8,280 bases of DNA from Candidatus Anderseniibacteriota bacterium (GTDB taxonomy: Bacteria; Patescibacteriota; Andersenbacteria; UBA10190): positions 1 to 8,280 of the forward strand of contig QIFI01000131.1 in NCBI GenBank assembly GCA_003229735.1, in the 5' to 3' direction. Below are positions 5,194-8,280 of this stretch, piece by piece; position 1 is the stretch's first letter; each line of letters opens with the position of its first letter. A program made the position numbers and the translations under genes. The notes beneath the pieces were generated by a model. It did not search any database and was not told where the DNA came from. It worked only from the letters and a program-made list of their open reading frames with translations.

Positions 5194-6381
5194 GAGTATC
5201 TTCGTCACCACTCCGGCCCCCACCGTCTTGCCGCCTTCCCGGATAGCAAACCGCATTCCTTCTTCCATGGCCACTTCCGAACCCAAAGTAATTTTGAAAC
5301 TGATGGTATCTCCCGGCATCACCATTTCAGTACCTTCCGGCAATTCCACTTCACCCGTCACGTCAGTTGTCCTCACGTAAAACTGCGGTTTATAACCCTT
5401 GAAAAATGGCGTATGCCGACCCCCTTCATCTTTAGTCAACACATACACTTCACTTTCAAATTTCTTGTGCGGGGTGATGGATCCCGGCGCCGCCAATACC
5501 TGCCCTCGCTCTACATCCTCCTTCTTCAAGCCTCGAAGCAAAATTCCCGCGTTATCTCCCGCCTGTCCTTCATCCAACTGCTTATTGAACATCTCGATTC
5601 CCGTCACCACCGTCTTCTGGGTATCTCGAATCCCCACAATCTCAATTTCATCGTTCAACTTCACTTTGCCTCGCTCAATTCTACCAGTAACCACCGTTCC
5701 TCGTCCTTCAATACTAAACACATCTTCAATCGGCATTAAGAAAGACTTGTCCACGTCTCTTACCGGTTCTGGAATAGCTTCATCCAAAGCCTTAATCAAC
5801 TCCATAATTGGCTTGGCTTCCTCGTCATCAGCCGATTTGGCTTCCAAAGCCTTCAAGGCTGAACCACGAACAATCGGCGTCTTCTCCGCGTCAAATTCAT
5901 ACTTTTCCAATAATTCCTTAACTTCCTCTTCCACCAGATCAACTAATTCCGGATCATCCACCTGATCCACTTTATTCAGAAACACCACTAATTTAGGCAC
6001 TCCCACCTGGCGAGCCAGTAAAATATGCTCTCTGGTCTGCGGCATTGGTCCATCCGCCGCCGACACCACTAAAATAGCTCCGTCCATTTGCGCCGCGCCG
6101 GTAATCATATTCTTAATATAATCAGCGTGCCCGGGACAATCTACGTGCGCGTAGTGACGATTATCAGATTCATACTCACAATGAGTCGTCGAGATGGTAA
6201 TCCCTCGCTCCTTTTCCTCCGGAGCGTTATCTATTTCAGCTACGGTTAAAACTTTTTTTGCCCCGCCTGTCAACCCCATAACATGCAGGATTGCCGCCGT
6301 GAGAGTAGTTTTGCCATGGTCCACATGACCAATCGTGCCTACGTTCACGTGTGGCTTGTTGCGTTCAAATTTGTCTGCCAT
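5188..6381 (-). CDS. tuf: Translation elongation factor Tu (EF-Tu)
   Basis: EF-Tu is the GTPase that delivers aminoacyl-tRNA to the ribosomal A site. The product is 397 aa, full length. Domain 1 shows G1 GHVDHGKT (residues 18-25), switch I with ERGITIS, G3 DCPGHADY, G4 NKVD (NKCD in many bacteria) and G5 GSALK. Domains 2 and 3 carry FSIEGRGTVVTGRIERG, GDNAGILLRG and the C-terminal FAIREGGKTVGAGVVTKILK. No defect is visible. ATG 6381 is the canonical MADKFERNKPHVNVGTIGHV start; upstream is AT-rich (AAATAATTATTTGAT) with no SD. It heads the tuf-rpsJ unit behind a promoter at 6505-6533 and a structured leader. It may also be called tufA. Confidence 0.99.
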   Translation of the reverse strand: MADKFERNKPHVNVGTIGHVDHGKTTLTAAILHVMGLTGGAKKVLTVAEIDNAPEEKERGITISTTHCEYESDNRHYAHVDCPGHADYIKNMITGAAQMDGAILVVSAADGPMPQTREHILLARQVGVPKLVVFLNKVDQVDDPELVDLVEEEVKELLEKYEFDAEKTPIVRGSALKALEAKSADDEEAKPIMELIKALDEAIPEPVRDVDKSFLMPIEDVFSIEGRGTVVTGRIERGKVKLNDEIEIVGIRDTQKTVVTGIEMFNKQLDEGQAGDNAGILLRGLKKEDVERGQVLAAPGSITPHKKFESEVYVLTKDEGGRHTPFFKGYKPQFYVRTTDVTGEVELPEGTEMVMPGDTISFKITLGSEVAMEEGMRFAIREGGKTVGAGVVTKILK

Positions 6382-6498
6382 ATCAAATAATTATTTAACT
6401 GATAAAATTAATCTACCCTCCGACGTTTTGACCCAGTTGCTTTAGATGCCCAAGGCCACTAAATGTAACCCACTGCCTAACGCAACCGTCGAGGCTTA
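6382..6498 (-). promoter_or_regulatory. Structured 5' leader of tuf-rpsJ (candidate cis-regulatory RNA)
   Basis: The predicted transcript starts near 6498. CCTCGACG (6494-6487) pairs with CGTCGGAGG (6425-6417): 8 bp with one bulged G. Directly stacked on it, GTTGCGTTAG (6486-6477) pairs with CTAAAGCAAC (6445-6436): nine pairs with one G.A mismatch. The 31-base apical region can form a small GCC-TTG-GGC hairpin; alternatively its TGGCCT (6458-6453) can pair with GGGTCA (6434-6429) in the internal bulge, making a pseudoknot. A perfect AAATAATTATTT palindrome (6385-6396) lies just before the ATG. The pairing is directly visible; the regulatory function is inferred, and I do not recognise the RNA as a named family. 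Confidence 0.5.
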
Positions 6499-6504
6499 TA
6501 CCCT

Positions 6505-6533
6505 TTTTTATCATATTGCCTCTCATCTGTCAA
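6505..6533 (-). promoter_or_regulatory. Promoter for tuf-rpsJ (TTGACA-17-TAAAAA)
   Basis: The minus strand has an exact TTGACA (6533-6528), 17 bases, then TAAAAA (6510-6505, 4/6 to consensus). A better-looking TATGAT sits only 12 bases from the -35 box. The -35 lies 2 bases after the T-run of the upstream terminator. The predicted start, ~6498, falls 4 bases before the first helix of the leader. Confidence 0.5.
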
Positions 6534-6535
6534 AG

Positions 6536-6561
6536 AAAAAAGCTCGAGTTATCCCGAGCTT
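6536..6561 (-). terminator. Rho-independent terminator after the membrane-protein array
   Basis: On the minus strand AAGCTCG (6561-6555) pairs with CGAGCTT (6546-6540) across an 8-base loop, then six Ts (6541-6536). It lies ~60 bases beyond the stop of the gene at 6622-7083, after a palindromic element, and separates that unit from tuf. Confidence 0.75.
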
Positions 6562-6573
6562 ATATAAACGTTT

Positions 6574-6617
6574 CCCTTCTCCCCTATTATAGTAGGGGAG
6601 AAGGCGAGGATGAGGGG
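6574..6617. repeat. Dispersed palindromic repeat, copy E
   Basis: The arms CCCTTCTCCCCTA and TAGGGGAGAAGG enclose a TTATAG loop and are followed by CGAGGATGAGGGG. The family arms and tail are the same as copies A, C and D, but with a longer loop. It ends 4 bases from the stop codon of the gene at 6622-7083, between the stop and the terminator. Confidence 0.8.
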
Positions 6618-6621
6618 TATT

Positions 6622-7083
6622 CTAATTGACCTCTCGATCCACCACTCTCCGCAAACCAATGCCTTTTCTCCTCCCTTTTGACACATCATACAAATACGTC
6701 TCGCACACGTCGCCCGCACTCAACATATCGCCATTCTTCTCCGGCAAAAAATGCGAATTAGGATTTAGTATCGGATTCTTAATCCGCGCCCGCGATCCGT
6801 CCTCACCCTCTACCCAAACATATTTCTTGCCCCATCCACCATCAAACGATACATCCAAAACTGTCACTTGCGAATTTTCTTCCACAAACTTAGTCCTCTC
6901 CGCAGTCAACTGACTGTCAACCTTTTCTACCAAGCCTCTGTCATTTCTCTCTACTCCAAACACTACTATCGCTACAGACATAAAAATGAGAACGACTCCA
7001 ATAACCACGGCAAGCGCCGCATTGGGATTCATATAATCACTAGAACGCGACGTCCCCACCTGCTTCGCAGTCGTATCACTCAT
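6622..7083 (-). CDS. Unrecognised single-pass membrane protein, paralogue 3
   Basis: I assign no function. The product from ATG 7083 is 153 aa: a short hydrophilic N-terminus (MSDTTAKQVGTSRSSDYMNP), one TM segment at about residues 21-43 (rich in Val, Ile, Ala), and a soluble domain, probably outside the cytoplasm, with VTVLDVSFDGGWGKKYVWVE and a basic end (KGRRKGIGLRRVVDREVN). ATG 7083 is chosen because AGGAG sits 7 nt upstream; an in-frame ATG at 7098 would translate through that SD. The N-terminus is almost identical to paralogue 2, but the C-terminal half has diverged and lacks the KDGELVL ending of the other two. It is last in its unit, before the terminator at 6536-6561. Confidence 0.8.
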   Translation of the reverse strand: MSDTTAKQVGTSRSSDYMNPNAALAVVIGVVLIFMSVAIVVFGVERNDRGLVEKVDSQLTAERTKFVEENSQVTVLDVSFDGGWGKKYVWVEGEDGSRARIKNPILNPNSHFLPEKNGDMLSAGDVCETYLYDVSKGRRKGIGLRRVVDREVN

Positions 7084-7103
7084 CACATCTCTCCTCATTC
7101 AAG

Positions 7104-7117
7104 TTGTTAAAAAACAA
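7104..7117. repeat. Conserved palindromic 14-mer upstream of the SD (paralogue 3)
   Basis: The minus strand reads TTGTTTTTTAACAA, a 5-bp inverted repeat with a T4 loop. The same 14-mer occurs at 7598-7611 and 8086-8099, each time a few bases upstream of the AGGAG of a paralogue. It could be an operator or an RNA hairpin; this is not proven. Confidence 0.55.
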
Positions 7118-7136
7118 TCAAAACCGAACACATATT

Positions 7137-7171
7137 CACTTAATACCTAATGCTTAAAGCTTAATGCCTAA
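7137..7171. repeat. Heptad array between paralogues 2 and 3 (5 units)
   Basis: Five phased 7-base units on the plus strand, CACTTAA, TACCTAA, TGCTTAA, AGCTTAA and TGCCTAA, share the ending CYTAA. The sequence differs from the array beside rpsJ, but the period is the same. Confidence 0.8.
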
Positions 7172-7178
7172 CACCCGC

Positions 7179-7577
7179 TCACTCCTCCGGCTCATACAAC
7201 ACCAACTCTCCATCCTTGAAGATGATTTGATCTCCGGAAATCAGGATATCCTGTTGCGGATTAAATCTCCCAATATGGTAATAACGCCCGTCTCCTTCAA
7301 CCCGGGAAAAGACAACCAGTCGGAATTTTGAGCCGTCATCAGCCCAATAATCCACATCCAGCACTTCCGCTATACCCGCCTCCCCCGACATGACAGATAT
7401 GATATTGCTATCAACATCGCCGGCATTTTCTACGGAACTCCTGATATTCTTCTTTGCGCCAATCACCGTTAACGCAAAAATTAGAGCAACCCCAATAATC
7501 ATAAGAGGCATTACAATGTAATCACAACTATCACTTGAATCCGACGTCCCCGCCTGCTTCGCAGTCGTATCACTCAT
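7179..7577 (-). CDS. Unrecognised single-pass membrane protein, paralogue 2
   Basis: I assign no function. The product from ATG 7577 is 132 aa: N-terminal MSDTTAKQAGTSDSSDSCDY, one TM segment at about residues 21-40 (VMPLMIIGVALIFALTVIGA), then a ~90-residue domain with AEVLDVDYWADDGSKFRLVV and the C-terminus IIFKDGELVLYEPEE. The SD AGGAG is 7 nt before the ATG; an ATG at 7592 is in frame but upstream of that SD. Its N-terminus matches paralogue 3 and its C-terminus matches paralogue 1, so it is mosaic with respect to its neighbours. The topology is probably N-in with the C-terminal domain outside. The stop is TGA. Confidence 0.8.
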   Translation of the reverse strand: MSDTTAKQAGTSDSSDSCDYIVMPLMIIGVALIFALTVIGAKKNIRSSVENAGDVDSNIISVMSGEAGIAEVLDVDYWADDGSKFRLVVFSRVEGDGRYYHIGRFNPQQDILISGDQIIFKDGELVLYEPEE

Positions 7578-7597
7578 CACATCTCTCCTCATTCAAG

Positions 7598-7611
7598 TTG
7601 TTAAAAAACAA
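7598..7611. repeat. Conserved palindromic 14-mer upstream of the SD (paralogue 2)
   Basis: This is the second copy of TTGTTTTTTAACAA (minus strand), inside the 190-bp repeat and therefore not independent of the copy at 7104-7117. Confidence 0.55.
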
Positions 7612-7630
7612 TCAAAACCGAACACATATT

Positions 7631-7665
7631 CACTTAATGCCTAATGCTTAAAGCTTAATGCCTAA
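7631..7665. repeat. Heptad array between paralogues 1 and 2 (5 units)
   Basis: This is the duplicate of 7137-7171, with TGCCTAA in place of TACCTAA as the only difference. It is carried by the 190-bp direct repeat. Confidence 0.8.
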
Positions 7666-7672
7666 CACCCGC

Positions 7673-8068
7673 TCACTCCTCGGACTCAAACAACACCAAC
7701 TCTCCATCCTTGAAGATGATCTTAAAACCAGGTTCCCATCCATTTCTGGGGTCAATTTCTCCATCCGGACGATACTGGCTAACTTCCCAATGAAAATTCG
7801 AGTCTGCTTCCTCCAGCCACCGATACTTGATGACCCGCAAAACCTGCCCGCTCTCTTTCGAAATATAGTCAACGTCCAGCACTTCTGCTATTCGATGCTC
7901 AACATCAGCAATCTTTTGAATCGCACCACTCTCAATTCCAGCATCAATCATTATCACTTGCAGAGAAACACCTATTGCCACTAACAAACTAACCCCCAGC
8001 ATACTTCTTCCGAAACCTCCCAGCCGATCGCGACCCAACTTCTCAACTTCTCGTTCATACTCATCCAT
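7673..8068 (-). CDS. Unrecognised single-pass membrane protein, paralogue 1
   Basis: I assign no function. The product from ATG 8068 is 131 aa. A charged cytoplasmic N-terminus (MDEYEREVEKLGRDRLGGFG) precedes one TM segment at about residues 22-42 (SMLGVSLLVAIGVSLQVIMI). The following domain has AEVLDVDYISKESGQVLRVI and ends IIFKDGELVLFESEE. The VLDVDY and FKDGELVL blocks tie it to paralogue 2. The SD AGGAG is 7 nt before the ATG, and an abutting GTG at 8071 is ignored. It is first in its unit, behind a near-consensus promoter (8137-8165). Its N-terminus is unlike the other two, which suggests it is the older or more diverged copy. The stop is TGA. Confidence 0.8.
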   Translation of the reverse strand: MDEYEREVEKLGRDRLGGFGRSMLGVSLLVAIGVSLQVIMIDAGIESGAIQKIADVEHRIAEVLDVDYISKESGQVLRVIKYRWLEEADSNFHWEVSQYRPDGEIDPRNGWEPGFKIIFKDGELVLFESEE

Positions 8069-8085
8069 CACACTTCTCCTATAAA

Positions 8086-8099
8086 TTGTTAAAAAACAA
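8086..8099. repeat. Conserved palindromic 14-mer upstream of the SD (paralogue 1)
   Basis: This is the third copy of TTGTTTTTTAACAA (minus strand), 4 bases before the AGGAG of paralogue 1. It lies outside the 190-bp repeat, in otherwise different sequence, so its retention is more meaningful than that of the other two. Confidence 0.55.
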
Positions 8100-8136
8100 C
8101 CCCAACACCAACAAACACCAACATCACAGAACCAAC

Positions 8137-8165
8137 ACTATATAACAAACAAATCCAGTTGTCAA
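8137..8165 (-). promoter_or_regulatory. Promoter for the membrane-protein array (TTGACA-17-TATAGT)
   Basis: The minus strand has an exact TTGACA (8165-8160), 17 bases, then TATAGT (8142-8137, 5/6). The predicted start is near 8130. The resulting ~60-nt leader is G/T-rich and nearly free of C over its first half (repeated GTTGGTGTT). Confidence 0.68.
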
Positions 8166-8175
8166 ACGAAATGCG

Positions 8176-8195
8176 AAAAAAACACCCCCGAGGTG
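8176..8195 (-). terminator. Terminator of an upstream unit entering from the right edge
   Basis: On the minus strand CACCTCGGGGGTG forms a 4-5 bp stem with a short loop, followed by a 7-T tract (8182-8176). The stem is short, so it is only moderately convincing. It would end a transcript coming from beyond base 8280. Confidence 0.55.
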
Positions 8196-8220
8196 CCTGC
8201 CAGCCATAGCTTTAACAGAA

Positions 8221-8280
8221 GCGGACTTGTTAACCGCGTAACACCCCTGGGGTGTCATCCGCAGATGATTCCCCTGGGGT
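8221..8280 (-). other. Inverted-repeat-rich 3' region of an unseen upstream gene or RNA
   Basis: Several inverted repeats overlap here: ACACCCC/GGGGTGT (8241-8255), TCATC/GATGA (8255-8268), and GCGGA/TCCGC (8221-8225 with 8258-8262). CCCCTGGGGT occurs at 8244-8253 and again at 8271-8280. One minus frame is open from the edge to a TAA at 8232-8230 (16 codons), but this is too short to call coding. It is either a structured 3' UTR or the end of a small RNA. Confidence 0.4.

Larger units (their letters stand above)
7037..7226. repeat. 190-bp near-identical direct repeat, left copy
   Basis: This matches 7531-7720 at a constant offset of 494 bases with only scattered substitutions. It spans the N-terminal codons of paralogue 3, the whole intergenic spacer, and the last codons of paralogue 2. 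A stretch of this length surviving with few changes, including non-coding bases, points to recent duplication or gene conversion. Confidence 0.9.
7531..7720. repeat. 190-bp near-identical direct repeat, right copy
   Basis: This is the partner of 7037-7226. It spans the N-terminal codons of paralogue 2, the spacer, and the last codons of paralogue 1 (the shared GELVL and FKD codons). Confidence 0.9.

Noticed and set aside
5167..5965. Plus-strand frames opposite tuf (190 and 188 codons)
   Set aside because: They lie antisense to a full-length, intact EF-Tu and show no recognisable motif; shadow frames.
6382..6498. tRNA gene upstream of tuf, as in some tufB loci
   Set aside because: There is no T-arm GGTTCGANTCC, no acceptor pairing of the right length and no CCA end; the pairing pattern fits a long-range leader helix instead.
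7083..7098. Upstream in-frame ATG starts (7098 and 7592) for paralogues 3 and 2
   Set aside because: They would translate AGGAGAGATGTG, which is the SD and spacer for the downstream ATG; the same geometry at paralogue 1 has no such upstream ATG.
8225..8250. Resemblance to the T-box consensus (AGGGGTGTTACGCGG on the minus strand)
   Set aside because: The core differs from AGGGTGGNACCGCG, no specifier stem is visible, and a separate promoter stands between it and the next gene.
8230..8280. C-terminal end of a protein from the right edge (16 codons)
   Set aside because: It is too short to judge, and it is built from the repeated CCCCAGGGG segments; nothing outside the window can be checked.

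Overview
All eleven recognisable coding regions lie on the minus strand. The window carries the start of a ribosomal-protein (S10-type) cluster, so transcription runs from the right edge (8280) to the left edge (1). Reading in that direction: three small single-pass membrane proteins (8068-7673, 7577-7179, 7083-6622), EF-Tu (tuf, 6381-5188), S10 (rpsJ, 5155-4772), an unrecognised two-TM membrane protein (4281-3820), L3 (rplC), L4 (rplD), L23 (rplW), L2 (rplB), a 360-base gene-free gap, S19 (rpsS), and L22 (rplV, cut by the left edge).

The organism is bacterial. The form of L3 (SIGSAYPQHV), the L4 stretch HTKGRSEVRGGG followed by KPWKQKGTGRARHG, the low-complexity tails on L23, S10 and S19, and the AT-rich ribosomal-gene starts without Shine-Dalgarno (SD) sequences suggest Candidate Phyla Radiation / Patescibacteria. 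This is inference from protein style, not a database result. TGA serves as a stop (rplW and two of the paralogues), so the TGA=Gly code of Gracilibacteria/Absconditabacteria does not apply.

Sequence signals divide the window into four transcription units. Each begins with an exact TTGACA -35 box and a -10-like hexamer 17 bp downstream (6505-6533, 3771-3799, 4335-4363, 8137-8165). Units are separated by hairpin-plus-U-run terminators (8176-8195, 6536-6561, 4633-4654, 3798-3821). Unit 1 is the three paralogous membrane proteins. Unit 2 is tuf-rpsJ. Unit 3 is the lone two-TM protein, which splits the classical rpsJ-rplC junction. Unit 4 is rplC-rplD-rplW-rplB-(gap)-rpsS-rplV.

The most interesting non-coding signals are two 5' leaders, before tuf and before rplC. 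In both, the predicted transcript start is followed almost at once by the 5' strand of a long-range helix whose 3' strand lies just upstream of the gene. Each closing helix has a single bulged G on its 3' strand, and each encloses further nested helices. They look like cis-regulatory RNAs that could control the translation machinery by feedback.

Intergenic DNA is rich in repeats: phased heptanucleotide arrays on both sides of rpsJ and between the paralogues, five copies of a palindromic element of the type CCCTTCTCCCC...GGGGAGAAGG...GATGAGGGG, an ~80-bp tandem duplication, and a 190-bp near-identical direct repeat that records a recent duplication or exchange in the paralogue array.
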